From contig NZ_JBHUDG010000050.1 in the NCBI RefSeq assembly GCF_042678145.1, positions 162,013 through 226,012 of the forward strand: a DNA stretch of 64,000 nt, given 5' to 3'. Positions 1 to 8,206 of the stretch are shown one piece after another. A program made the position numbers and the translations under genes. The DNA comes from Pseudopedobacter beijingensis. GTDB taxonomy: Bacteria; Bacteroidota; Bacteroidia; Sphingobacteriales; Sphingobacteriaceae. A model generated the notes under the pieces. The model ran no database searches and was not told where the DNA came from. It was given only the letters and a program-made list of their open reading frames with translations. Positions within the stretch are counted from its first letter, which is position 1. Each line of letters starts with the position of its first letter.

Positions 1-1
1 T

Positions 2-628
2 AGCAGCTCGGCTTTGAAGAAAAGCGGAAGCATTTCAAGAACTGCAAATATCTATGCCCCTATAGGTGGATACATAAAAGCCAGCAATGTTAATATCGGG
101 AAATACGTGGCAGCCACCGATGTGCTTTTCGAAATCATGGGGACAAATAACCTGCATCTTGCATTGAATGCCTTTGAGAAAGATTTAGGCAAAATCCGTC
201 CGGGACAATCGGTTAAGTTCTCATTATCCAATGAAAACAGGTACGACAGGACAGCCAAAGTATTTCTGGTCGGACAGGCTGCGGACAACAACAAAATGAT
301 ACCCGTACTTTGTCGTTTTTCCCAAGAAACCGGCTTGCTTCCGGGTATGTATGTGAAAGCACTACTTGAAACCTCAGCGGAACAACAGAATGCTGTCCCA
401 ACTGATGCTCTCGTTCAGTTAGAGGGAATGGACTATATTATTGTTCAGACAAATCAGGCAAAAGAAAGCTATACGTTCCAATTAATTCCGGTTTCAAAAG
501 GTGTTGAGCAAGCAGGCTACACAGCTATTGAATTGCCATCAACGGTTAATGAAGATGAGCTTACAGTCGTTACCAAGAATGCTTATACCATTCTTTCAGC
601 AATTAGAAACGCCGAAGAGGAAGAATAA
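2..628 (+). CDS. RND metal-efflux membrane fusion (adaptor) protein, C-terminal part
   Basis: Periplasmic adaptor of a CusB/CzcB-type tripartite efflux pump, which links the inner-membrane RND pump to the outer-membrane channel. The frame is open to the window edge, so the gene starts upstream. Seen: a lipoyl/barrel-sandwich segment (APIGGYI, then VNIGKYV), followed by a beta-barrel segment with the phrase HLALNAFEKDLGKIRPGQ, characteristic of Bacteroidetes CusB-family proteins, and a GLLPGMYVKA turn near the membrane-proximal domain. The N-terminal lipid anchor and hairpin are missing from view. The RND pump gene should lie upstream. It is probably heavy-metal-resistance cargo of the ICE. 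The family is secure; the metal is not readable. Confidence 0.85.
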   Translation, partial: SSSALKKSGSISRTANIYAPIGGYIKASNVNIGKYVAATDVLFEIMGTNNLHLALNAFEKDLGKIRPGQSVKFSLSNENRYDRTAKVFLVGQAADNNKMIPVLCRFSQETGLLPGMYVKALLETSAEQQNAVPTDALVQLEGMDYIIVQTNQAKESYTFQLIPVSKGVEQAGYTAIELPSTVNEDELTVVTKNAYTILSAIRNAEEEE

Positions 629-650
629 GACCATTCATTAAGTCTACTGT

Positions 651-860
651 ATGAAATCAGGAAGAAATAGAAGCAGGAAAACAAGAAAGAGGAAGAAATT
701 TGTACCTCCTCCAAAAATGAAAGGAGGTACAAATAATAAACGCTTATCAACGATGACAAAGTGTTTGCTGATTGCTTTTGGAGTACTCGTGTTTATTGTA
801 TTGCTCATGCTATCGACGGTGTTGTCAAACATAGGGGTATCGAAAGAACATGTCCCTTAA
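651..860 (+). CDS. Small basic single-pass membrane protein
   Basis: Unrecognised 69-aa protein. The first 30 residues are very basic (many K and R, with a KRKK cluster), followed by one hydrophobic segment at about residues 38-60, so it is probably a single-pass inner-membrane protein with a cytoplasmic positively charged tail. It starts 22 bp after the efflux adaptor on the same strand and could be its last cistron. No domain is recognised. The clear charge/hydrophobic layout and its position favour a real gene, but short length leaves doubt. Confidence 0.5.
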   Translation: MKSGRNRSRKTRKRKKFVPPPKMKGGTNNKRLSTMTKCLLIAFGVLVFIVLLMLSTVLSNIGVSKEHVP

Positions 861-984
861 TAGCACAACAATATGAACTATTTACAAATATTTTTTCCCG
901 GCAATTCTTTGGCTTCCTGTCATGTTGATAAAGGCTTTCCCTTTTTGGGAAACCGCCATCGTGGAATTTAATTTAATATAATCA

Positions 985-1695
985 ATGAAAAAATATTTGA
1001 AAGAAACACAAATTCTTGATTACAATCACCCATCGATACAGCGTATTGTTAACCAAAGGTATTGGAAAGATTTTGATACAATTTTTAGAATTAAAGCAAT
1101 ATATAACTATGTAAGGGATGAAATAAAGTTTGCGTATGAAAGCCATTCAACATCAAGTTCCTCCCAAGTGATTTTGAACGGGTATGGAGACAACAATACA
1201 AAATCAATTCTATTGATGTCATTTTTAAGGGCAGTCGGCGTACCAACTCGTGTACATGGATTTATTGTCAGCAAATCGCTAATGGCGAGTGTGCCGAAAG
1301 ACATCTGGTATAAAGTTCTGCCAAACAAATTCAGACATAGCTTGGTGGAAATATATGTTGAAAGTGATTGGTACATTTTAGAGGGGATAATGTTAGACAA
1401 GGATTATTTGGACGGATTAACTAAAGTATATAATGAACCAGAATGCGAAAACCTGTTCTTGGGTTTAAAGGCGAGCCAAGAGGATATAGATTTCGAAAAT
1501 CTAAAAGTCAACCCGTTATTGAAGAAATCCATTATCAAACAAGAATACATATTGGAAGACTTGGGCGTATTCGAATCTCCTGATAAATTCTATTTTCAGT
1601 ATCCAAAACAGGGTAATACCATTAAGAATTTTTTCTTCAAAAACCTTGTACGACACTTACTAAACAAACAGATTGATAAAATAAGAAAGCAATAA
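985..1695 (+). CDS. Transglutaminase-like protein lacking the catalytic cysteine
   Basis: 236 aa with the fold signature of the transglutaminase-like superfamily: a GYGDNNTKS segment followed by LLMSFLRAVGVPTRVHG, corresponding to the usual G-x-GDC-NNK...LLRAxGIPARxxxG motif, then RHSLVEIYV for the His-containing strand. The nucleophilic Cys expected directly after GD is Asn (codon aac), and the usual Asp after the Trp (W-x-x-LDP) is replaced (WYILEGI). As read, it should have no classical cysteine-protease or transglutaminase chemistry. No signal peptide is seen, so it is probably cytoplasmic. It lies in the cargo block between the efflux genes and a DUF6122/MFS pair. The role is unknown. 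Confidence 0.7.
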   Translation: MKKYLKETQILDYNHPSIQRIVNQRYWKDFDTIFRIKAIYNYVRDEIKFAYESHSTSSSSQVILNGYGDNNTKSILLMSFLRAVGVPTRVHGFIVSKSLMASVPKDIWYKVLPNKFRHSLVEIYVESDWYILEGIMLDKDYLDGLTKVYNEPECENLFLGLKASQEDIDFENLKVNPLLKKSIIKQEYILEDLGVFESPDKFYFQYPKQGNTIKNFFFKNLVRHLLNKQIDKIRKQ

Positions 1696-1781
1696 GGTTC
1701 AAAGACCCTAAATTTTTAAAATGATAGACGGCGGAAAATGTAAAATACATTAGTTACTGCCTGTTTTAATTTGAATATCCA

Positions 1782-2105
1782 ATGTCAATATTTATTATAA
1801 AAAATATCGTCCACTATTCATTACACTTCCTCTTTCCGGGGTTGGTTGCCTTTGTGTTTTACAAAAGGGGATGGAAAACCGTCTGGATAATTCTACTACT
1901 GACAATGATTGTTGACGTTGACCACTTGATTGCAAAACCGATATTCGACCCAAACAGATGCAGTATTGGTTTTCATTTTCTGCATTCGTATTACGCAATA
2001 GCTGTATATGCTTTAGCATTCCTGTTTGGCACTAAAATAATCAGAATTATTGCACTTGGACTATTACTACACATGGCAACCGATTTTCAGGATTGCCTAT
2101 GGTAA
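1782..2105 (+). CDS. DUF6122 family membrane protein
   Basis: 107-aa hydrophobic protein with about three to four membrane segments. Conserved polar residues sit at segment edges: DVDHLIAKPIFDPNRC, FHFLHS and a C-terminal HMATDFQDC. The spaced D/H pairs (DVDH, HxxH-like and HMATD) resemble the small membrane metal-dependent hydrolase-like families (YdjM/DUF457 type) and agree with what I remember of DUF6122. It lies 17 bp upstream of the MFS gene and is probably co-transcribed with it. The substrate is unknown. Confidence 0.7.
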   Translation: MSIFIIKNIVHYSLHFLFPGLVAFVFYKRGWKTVWIILLLTMIVDVDHLIAKPIFDPNRCSIGFHFLHSYYAIAVYALAFLFGTKIIRIIALGLLLHMATDFQDCLW

Positions 2106-2122
2106 AAACAATATTATAATAT

Positions 2123-3403
2123 ATGAAAATAATATCCTCAATAAAAATAGTTACAGAGCCTTTTAAGACCTTGCGAAATGAGACTTTCGCAAGGCTTTAT
2201 TTTGCGCAAATCGCAAGCCTTTTTGGTGATGCTTTTACATGGTTGGGGTTAGCATTGCTTACGTATGAAATTAACCCCGATAATGCGGTCGCTATATTGG
2301 CATCGGCACTTACATTACGGGTTACGGCGTATATTATATTTTCACCCTTTGCAGGCGTTGTATCGGAAAGGTTTCAACGGAAACAAATATTGCTGATAAC
2401 ACAGTTTGCAAGAATGGCAATCGTGTGTATGCTTCCTTTTGTCAATGCTGAATGGCAGGTGTACGGATTGATATTTGCGCTCAATATATTTGCCGCATTC
2501 TTTACACCAACATACCGGGCTATCATCCCACAGATAGTGGATAAAGAAATATACAGGGAAGCCAACGGCCTGTCAATGGCAACCTTTCAGTTGTTGAGTG
2601 TATTTGGTCCTGCATTGGCGGGCATTGTAGCGGTATGGTTAGGGGCGAAACAAATATTCTTCGTCAACGGCACAACCCTTTTAATTGCAATACTATTCAT
2701 TATCACCATCCCTAAAGCAGCCTTACAGAAAGGAGTTGATATCGCAGATAATACAGTGCCGAAAAAGACGTGGGGAGAAGTATTAAAAGGCATCCGCCTA
2801 TTGTTCGGAAATAAGATTGTGCGTTTCGCATTGAGCATCGAATTTATATCAGCCATTGCAGGTGCAATGGTGTTGGTCAATACGGTTGGCTTGGTAAAAA
2901 CATCCCTGCAATTGGACGATAAGCATTATGGATGGATAATGGCGGTATTCGGAGTGGGCGCAGCTATTACGGCATTTTTGTTGGGCAGTTTGGACAAAAC
3001 CAAAACACGCAGTATATCACTGATAAGCGGTGCTGTTTTAATTGGCATAGCCATAAGCCTTGCCAATTTCGTTCCGTACACAGGATTGTTGTTTTTATGG
3101 GTTTCGGCAGGTATCGGACAAACACTTGCCGATATGCCATCCGAAACGCTGATAGGCGAAAACATACAACCCCAAGACCAGGGCAAAGTATATGGAGCTC
3201 ATTTCGCATTTTCTCATTTATGGTGGGCAATAGCCTATCCAATAGCTGGTTTTTTCGGTACAAAATTTCCCGATAAAGAGTTTTTATATGGGGGTATCCT
3301 TACCCTAATCTTAGCTATGATAGCTGTTGTTCTTTTTAGGGTATCAGCAAAATCTCGAAGCGAAATAGAGATAGAAAAAGGATTAAACAAAAAACAAAGT
3401 TGA
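2123..3403 (+). CDS. MFS transporter (EntS/MFS_3-like exporter)
   Basis: 426-aa major facilitator protein with about 12 predicted membrane helices. The N-terminal region (RLYFAQIASLFGDAFTWLGL) and the loop-2/3 basic motif SERFQRKQILL match the MFS_3 branch, which includes the enterochelin exporter EntS and many uncharacterised drug exporters. A second-half loop reads GSLDKTKTR. The tail is charged and cytoplasmic. It follows the DUF6122 gene by 17 bp. Family knowledge supports proton-coupled export; the substrate cannot be read. It sits in the resistance-type cargo of the element. Confidence 0.85.
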   Translation: MKIISSIKIVTEPFKTLRNETFARLYFAQIASLFGDAFTWLGLALLTYEINPDNAVAILASALTLRVTAYIIFSPFAGVVSERFQRKQILLITQFARMAIVCMLPFVNAEWQVYGLIFALNIFAAFFTPTYRAIIPQIVDKEIYREANGLSMATFQLLSVFGPALAGIVAVWLGAKQIFFVNGTTLLIAILFIITIPKAALQKGVDIADNTVPKKTWGEVLKGIRLLFGNKIVRFALSIEFISAIAGAMVLVNTVGLVKTSLQLDDKHYGWIMAVFGVGAAITAFLLGSLDKTKTRSISLISGAVLIGIAISLANFVPYTGLLFLWVSAGIGQTLADMPSETLIGENIQPQDQGKVYGAHFAFSHLWWAIAYPIAGFFGTKFPDKEFLYGGILTLILAMIAVVLFRVSAKSRSEIEIEKGLNKKQS

Positions 3404-3517
3404 TACAGTTGAAAAAAGAGTATAAGAATACTACTGTACAAAAAGAAGCCCAAAAACAAATATCTCCTTGAAGATGGAAGACATAGATATGACTGGGTAA
3501 TAGTAAAAAATAAACTT

Positions 3518-4426
3518 ATGCAAAACAAATATCAGATAAAATCAACGGTTCAATTTCCAGAACAAACAACGATACCGAGAGATCAATCGGATAATATCAT
3601 GTTTGATATTTTGCAGGAAAACGTTGTCGATAACAAAGTTTATTGTGAGGAATTGATAAATAAAATTATGAAACTTCCTTATGCAAAGCTACCCGATTTC
3701 TTTTCACACCATTGCGTTTTTGTAGCGGACCCCATCAAGTGGCTTAATAAATTTGAAAAACTTATAGCCGAAAACGAAGAACTGTTTGTCAACTCTACCA
3801 ACCGAGGTAGAATGATAAAATGCTACACCATCATTGAAAGTAAGCGGAAAGAAATAGAACAGACAGGCTATAGACATACGGCGGCTAAATTACCAATGCA
3901 ATATGTAAATGCTGAATGTGAAACACGATACTTTTCATTTAAAGAAACCAAAAACAGATTGATCGAATTGCAGGACTATACTGAAAAAATTATGTTTCTC
4001 ACCAAAGAAAAATTTGATTACGAACAAGCCAGTATTGACTTTATTAATCCCAAATTGCCCGATTATTCGGATCAATGTCAAAAGGAAATAGATCAAATAC
4101 AGCACATCAACCGCCTGACAAACGAATTTTCCATTGAGCAAATGCAAAAAAAGAAAGATATGCTTCCATTCAGCAAACTAAAAATAAATTGCAACATCAA
4201 TCAGTTTGTGGATATTTTCTATCAATTAAACAGAGAGTTGTTTACCAATGGTAAACCCGTCATAGACGGCAATGTAAATGACTTTGTTGCTATCCTTGTA
4301 AATTCATTTGTAGACAAGAATGGTAAAGAACTAAGTCCTCAAACCATCAAAACAATATTTACTCCATCCAAAGCCGATAAGCGACCTAAACCTCATAAGA
4401 GAATAGATATTGACAAGATGCTATAA
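3518..4426 (+). CDS. RteC-like C-terminal domain protein, unknown function
   Basis: 302-aa protein without signal peptide or membrane segment. The middle is helical and charged. The last 90 residues (INQFVDIFYQLNRELFTNGK, then SPQTIKTIFTP) resemble the C-terminal helical domain of RteC-type regulators and of the 391-aa neighbour (VAQFGLFIRLFMEKGLL). RteC activates excision in CTnDOT-type elements; whether this protein has that role is inference. It stands alone with about 110-130 bp on either side. N-terminal half not recognised. Confidence 0.55.
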   Translation: MQNKYQIKSTVQFPEQTTIPRDQSDNIMFDILQENVVDNKVYCEELINKIMKLPYAKLPDFFSHHCVFVADPIKWLNKFEKLIAENEELFVNSTNRGRMIKCYTIIESKRKEIEQTGYRHTAAKLPMQYVNAECETRYFSFKETKNRLIELQDYTEKIMFLTKEKFDYEQASIDFINPKLPDYSDQCQKEIDQIQHINRLTNEFSIEQMQKKKDMLPFSKLKINCNINQFVDIFYQLNRELFTNGKPVIDGNVNDFVAILVNSFVDKNGKELSPQTIKTIFTPSKADKRPKPHKRIDIDKML

Positions 4427-4560
4427 AGCAAAAGTGTCCTATAAGACCATTTCGGGACTTTTTGACTTTTTAATGTTTCTGATTTTTGTTTCTCGTATGT
4501 GCAAAATTAATTTGATTTCAACGCTATTCAATATCATGGACGCATTAAGAAGTATTAATT

Positions 4561-5736
4561 ATGAGGGGAAATTTTATAAGTTGGCTTTATGTATTGGAAA
4601 AGAACTTACATCCAAATGTACTAATCAAGACTGCCGAGCATCATTTAGGATTCACTCGCTATTTTGATGACCTAAAGGAAAGCACACAGCGATTTAGACC
4701 CTATTTTTTAAGTTTGGTCGGTAGTTCTAAATCCGAAAAAAAAGCAATTCTATTGCAGTTGACAATTGTTAGTAACACCATACATAATTATATGGTTGGT
4801 ATGACAGGATCGTGGAATGAATATCCATTTTCCACCCAAGTACACCAGCTTTACCGCCAAACGCTGACCACACTGGAATCGCTTTTGGAAGCCTGCGAGA
4901 GGTTCGACAGGCATATTTTATCTGGTCTACCCTTGACGGCCTATTCCATTCCAAGTATCCGTATGGAACTAAGGAGAAGGTTACGTGATTTACACAGTCT
5001 GGTTTCCAAATCAGATGTTGATCCTGTATTGGGAGAATTGGTATTAAATAAACTAAAGTTATTAATCGAACGAAAGGGAATGAACCGATCGGATGCGGAG
5101 TACGCATCAATGATTTTGGAAGAACTGAAAAAGTTACAGCCCTTTACCACAGTTGAGATGGAAAACCTATTGTATCAGTACGATTTCAATACCCCGGCTT
5201 TTTTCAACTATTGCGCAAAATGTTGCAACCGTCTAATGGTGGACACACCAAGTTTACATGAACAATTAGAAATACTAATTGGATTGGAAGACAGAATCAG
5301 CAGCCTACCGGCACGGTGTACATCAAGATGGATGACAGAAGATGAATCCATTAGAGAACAAATAAGGACACTCCTTGCAGAGAAGAAACAATATATCCAA
5401 CAGCGAATTGAATTACGAAGATTGGAAATACAAGATAGTAAACTTAGTGAACAAACAGACCGGATGCAGGTTAATCTACCCGTGGCTCAATTTGGACTTT
5501 TTATAAGGTTATTCATGGAGAAAGGATTATTGCCCAAAGAAGAGGTAGGCAAAACCTTTGCCTATTATGCCCGGCATTTCAGCACTCCAAGAACACCGTT
5601 CATTTCTGCCGAAAGTTTACAAAAGAAATCAACCGATGTGGAATTTTCTACCGCAAAGAAAATGAAAGGCCATCTGATCGGTATGGTCAATTGGCTGAAC
5701 AAGCATTATAGCGTTTCCAATCATCAAGATTCATAA
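4561..5736 (+). CDS. RteC-type ICE protein
   Basis: 391-aa cytoplasmic, largely helical protein. Its C-terminal third (VNLPVAQFGLFIRLFMEKGLLPKEE..., then STPRTPFISAESLQKKS and GHLIGMVNWLNKHY) is the typical RteC-family ending found in Bacteroidetes conjugative elements, where family members control excision and transfer. It ends 6 bp past the stop of the convergent 72-aa gene, so the two 3' ends overlap. Its start is chosen at the first ATG compatible with the conserved N-terminal helix. Regulation of excision or transfer is the likely role but is inferred from the family. Confidence 0.7.
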   Translation: MRGNFISWLYVLEKNLHPNVLIKTAEHHLGFTRYFDDLKESTQRFRPYFLSLVGSSKSEKKAILLQLTIVSNTIHNYMVGMTGSWNEYPFSTQVHQLYRQTLTTLESLLEACERFDRHILSGLPLTAYSIPSIRMELRRRLRDLHSLVSKSDVDPVLGELVLNKLKLLIERKGMNRSDAEYASMILEELKKLQPFTTVEMENLLYQYDFNTPAFFNYCAKCCNRLMVDTPSLHEQLEILIGLEDRISSLPARCTSRWMTEDESIREQIRTLLAEKKQYIQQRIELRRLEIQDSKLSEQTDRMQVNLPVAQFGLFIRLFMEKGLLPKEEVGKTFAYYARHFSTPRTPFISAESLQKKSTDVEFSTAKKMKGHLIGMVNWLNKHYSVSNHQDS

Positions 5737-5949
5737 CTGCCTGCGTTCAAACTCGTCAAGAAGCCCCTGTCTTTCCAATATCTCCAATAAAGTAGCATAC
5801 CAGATATAGTTGAAGCCTTTTTTCTTTCGTAAATCGGGCAATTTCATATCCATAATGTCTCCGAGCGTTTCCAAGCCCATACCTTTAGCTTGCTTAACGA
5901 AATCGGTATCTATGTTCAATGCCGTAAGGGATATGTCAGAGGATGTCAT
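5731..5949 (-). CDS. Small helix-hairpin-helix (RNAP alpha-CTD-like) protein
   Basis: 72 aa. The pattern of short helices with a glycine hairpin (AKGMGLETLGDIMDMKLPDLRKKKGF) resembles the HhH fold of the RNA polymerase alpha C-terminal domain and similar tiny DNA-binding modules. It is transcribed divergently from the XRE regulator, and its 3' end overlaps the end of the RteC-type gene. A small DNA-binding partner in ICE regulation is plausible but unproven. Confidence 0.6.
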   Translation of the reverse strand: MTSSDISLTALNIDTDFVKQAKGMGLETLGDIMDMKLPDLRKKKGFNYIWYATLLEILERQGLLDEFERRQL

Positions 5950-6059
5950 CTGTTGATCTGAATTATAAAGTGAAAATTAATCATAAATATTCTTATCCCC
6001 ACAAATTTAATATACCAAATCTTAAATATGAAATATACTTCATAACATGGCAGGTAATT

Positions 6060-6314
6060 ATGTCGCAATTTCGTTATGTGAAGCACATACGAAATGACGA
6101 TATAATTAAAGCTCTTGGCCAACGGGTTAGAGACCTAAGGTCGGAAAGAAAGCTAACGATGGAAAAGTTAGCCGAACTTTCCGGCATTGACTACCGACAA
6201 CTTTCCTACATCGAATTAGGCCAGACCGACCCCGGTTTGAGTACCCTACATGCCATAGCCAAAGGGCTCGATATTACCCTCTCCTTTTTGATGGATTCGG
6301 AATCTCTCCGCTAA
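6060..6314 (+). CDS. XRE-family HTH transcriptional regulator
   Basis: 84 aa from the ATG at 6060. A longer open frame exists upstream, but its N-terminal 39 residues do not look conserved. HTH_3 domain: LGQRVRDLRSERKLTMEKLAELSGIDYRQLSYIELGQTDPGLSTLHAIAKGLDI (given here only to place the fold at residues 17-70), with the classical recognition helix around IDYRQLSYIE. It covers almost the whole protein. It is divergent from the HhH gene, and the roughly 110-bp shared A+T-rich spacer (5950-6059) must hold both promoters. It is probably the switch for the downstream processing and transfer operon. A strong hairpin terminator follows it. Confidence 0.85.
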   Translation: MSQFRYVKHIRNDDIIKALGQRVRDLRSERKLTMEKLAELSGIDYRQLSYIELGQTDPGLSTLHAIAKGLDITLSFLMDSESLR

Positions 6315-6380
6315 AATCCACTCCCTTTAATTTTTCAAAAAAACACACTTTATTTTTAATTACGCCTACATTTTGACTTG

Positions 6381-6408
6381 GGGGTGAAACGTTTCTTTCA
6401 CCCCTTTT
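6381..6408 (+). terminator. Rho-independent terminator after the XRE gene
   Basis: Nine-base-pair perfect stem GGGGTGAAA / TTTCACCCC (6381-6389 with 6396-6404), 6-nt loop, followed by TTTT. It sits 67 bp after the regulator stop and 68 bp before the next start, insulating the regulator from the processing operon. Confidence 0.75.
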
Positions 6409-6475
6409 CACTGTTTTTGCCTTATGCCGTTTTCGTGCTTTGTACCCGAATGGGAGAATAACCCCATCTGGAAGT

Positions 6476-6751
6476 ATGAGGTACATGGAATTGGCAACGC
6501 TGCTAAAAAATGCAGCCGAACAAGGAACAGCAAACGCAATCAAAGAAGAACGCCCCGTTCCAGATCAGTTGACCAAAGCCGATGCTTACCGCCTGTACGG
6601 TCGGAGCAATGTGGATAGATGGCTCCGTGAGGGGCTAATCTCCGCCCAACAACCTACCGACACTTCCCAAATCTTTCTTGACAGATCAGAACTCGAAGCC
6701 GTTGCGGCTTCGAGCAATCGGATCACCTACCTGCCTGTAACGGACAGGTAA
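6476..6751 (+). CDS. Small DNA-binding-type ICE protein, copy 1
   Basis: About 91 aa from the ATG at 6476 (6485 is an alternative; the open frame reaches back to 6440). The core reads LTKADAYRLYGRSNVDRWLREGLI, a MerR/excisionase-like winged-helix phrase in which YGRxNVxxW is the recognition helix, then LDRSELEAVAASS. It is clearly paralogous to the gene at 7048-7323 (KKSEAFKRYGRKNVEHWIGLGLI, IDRMEIEAVSKS). The two flank a structured spacer. The family resembles small helix-turn-helix proteins of mobile elements (Xis/RDF-like); the function is inferred. Confidence 0.65.
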   Translation: MRYMELATLLKNAAEQGTANAIKEERPVPDQLTKADAYRLYGRSNVDRWLREGLISAQQPTDTSQIFLDRSELEAVAASSNRITYLPVTDR

Positions 6752-7047
6752 GCGCATCTGCTGCGATAGCGGAGCATGGACGGTCTTTGACATTGAGGAG
6801 TGAAGCATTATCCCGTGAGGAATGGGAAATTTTGCGAAAGTGAGGTAAGCCAATGCTTGGCGATACCAATATGCTGAAAGCGCATTGGCAGGCAATAGCC
6901 CGGTCCGTACGGACTGACGTGAGTAGCTCCGACAACTTACTATAAATCGGCAAGAGCGGATCATTTCGGGTTCGTTGCCCGTTGCCGGTTCCAACACGGG
7001 AAGACCCAATTCCCTTCATTAGTAAACCATTAAATCCCCAAGAAGCT
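6752..7047. other. Structured 296-bp spacer between paralogous DNA-binding genes
   Basis: No convincing gene. It contains several dyad symmetries: an 8-bp pair GCCAATGC/GCATTGGC around 6857-6900 enclosing a smaller GCCAA/TTGGC hairpin, a perfect 12-bp palindrome GTCCGTACGGAC around 6902-6913, and short TCCC/GGGA pairs. The density of dyads suggests a protein-binding or folded-RNA region. It could hold operator sites for the two flanking small DNA-binding proteins. Base composition is backbone-like. Confidence 0.4.
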
Positions 7048-7323
7048 ATGAATATACTATTGACACCGCTGCAATTGCAGACATTGCTTTCTTATGCTGC
7101 CGAAATGGGCGCAAAACTGGCCCTGTCCAAAACTGGCCATATCCGGCCATACCTCAAAAAATCAGAAGCATTCAAACGGTATGGACGAAAAAATGTAGAG
7201 CATTGGATCGGTCTGGGACTGATTACCCCGCGCAAGGACGGCGACCACTCCGCAGCATGGCGGATCGACCGCATGGAGATCGAAGCCGTAAGCAAATCCC
7301 GCGAAGCCATGCGCTACCTGTAA
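7048..7323 (+). CDS. Small DNA-binding-type ICE protein, copy 2
   Basis: 91 aa from the ATG at 7048 (MNILLTPLQLQTLLSYAAEM), paralogous over its length to the product of 6476-6751. The conserved block FKRYGRKNVEHWIGLGLITP is a helix-turn-helix/wing-like segment, followed by IDRMEIEAVSKSR. Longer reading to 6982 is possible but adds an unconserved leader. It lies 30 bp upstream of the primase-like gene, so it probably heads or joins the processing operon. Recruitment to ICE DNA is inferred. Confidence 0.7.
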   Translation: MNILLTPLQLQTLLSYAAEMGAKLALSKTGHIRPYLKKSEAFKRYGRKNVEHWIGLGLITPRKDGDHSAAWRIDRMEIEAVSKSREAMRYL

Positions 7324-7353
7324 AACCTATCCATCACATCAAAAAAATTTCTT

Positions 7354-8187
7354 ATGACATCTTACAAAAGCAACACACCATCCAATGAACCGTTGACCCT
7401 CGTAACCCTGCTCAAAGCATTGGGGCATGAACCCGTATCGATCAATGGCGATGAATTTCAATACGCCAGCGTATTCGGAAAGCGAACCAATAACAAAGTA
7501 GTCCTAACGGTCAATCAACAATTTAAAAGCTGGTTTGACAGCTCACTTGGCAAAGGTGGAAACCTTATGGATTTTGCCCGTACCTATTGGCCCCATCTTT
7601 CCCCCGAACGGATCGAAGAAAAACTTCGGGAAATACAACTCCAATCAGCTAAAAAAGATAGACCCCTACGCAAGCGCAAAGCGACCAAGATACCCGATTA
7701 CCATGTCGCCCGTACCCGCCCTTTGGGATACAACAATGAGGTTACCGATTTTCTGATGGAAAGCGGTCTTTGGGAACTTGCCGATCTGAACATCCGAGAA
7801 GTCTATTATTATGTCATTGACCAAAAAGGCAACCGCAAGGATTTTTGTGCCGCAGGTTGGATGAACGAAAATGGAGGTTGGGAAGTGCGCGCCCAAAATT
7901 ATACGGGCTGTATCGGTACAAAAGGAATGACCTTTATTTCGGCGAGTGAAACCGTGCTTGCCATATTCCCCGAATATGTGGACTATCTGAAAAGACGGAA
8001 TGACAAGCATCTGCACTACGCATCGGTACTGATATTAAATCATCCCGATTTTTTGTCTGCGGCTCTGAAACGTGCAAGCCATTTTGAAAAGGTACTGCTT
8101 TATATCGATGAAACGAGGAACGGCTACCAATCGGCAACGGAAGCATTCACGGAAAAACTACCGCACACCGAAGTTATATCCCTTTAA
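7354..8187 (+). CDS. Primase-like protein with degenerate TOPRIM
   Basis: 277 aa, related to the following gene and to DNA-primase-like proteins of Bacteroidetes elements. The N-terminal part (LGHEPVSINGDEFQYASVF..., SWFDSSLGKGGNLMDFARTYWP) is the CHC2-like module without zinc cysteines. The C-terminal part corresponds to TOPRIM, but the key acids are lost: the intact paralogue has FEGYMDYL and YFDNDDPG, here IFPEYVDYL and YIDETRNG. It is therefore unlikely to be a working primase and may act as a structural or DNA-binding partner. Its stop is 20 bp before the next start. Confidence 0.75.
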   Translation: MTSYKSNTPSNEPLTLVTLLKALGHEPVSINGDEFQYASVFGKRTNNKVVLTVNQQFKSWFDSSLGKGGNLMDFARTYWPHLSPERIEEKLREIQLQSAKKDRPLRKRKATKIPDYHVARTRPLGYNNEVTDFLMESGLWELADLNIREVYYYVIDQKGNRKDFCAAGWMNENGGWEVRAQNYTGCIGTKGMTFISASETVLAIFPEYVDYLKRRNDKHLHYASVLILNHPDFLSAALKRASHFEKVLLYIDETRNGYQSATEAFTEKLPHTEVISL

Positions 8188-8206
8188 TTATCCAATCCAC
8201 CTGCTT

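Noticed and set aside
936..952. TTTCCC/GGGAAA hairpin before the transglutaminase-like gene
   Set aside because: Six base pairs, no T-run after it; too weak to call a terminator or regulator.
5943..6059. Longer N-terminus of the XRE regulator
   Set aside because: The extra 39 residues are A+T-driven and unlike the HTH family; the ATG at 6060 gives the usual length.
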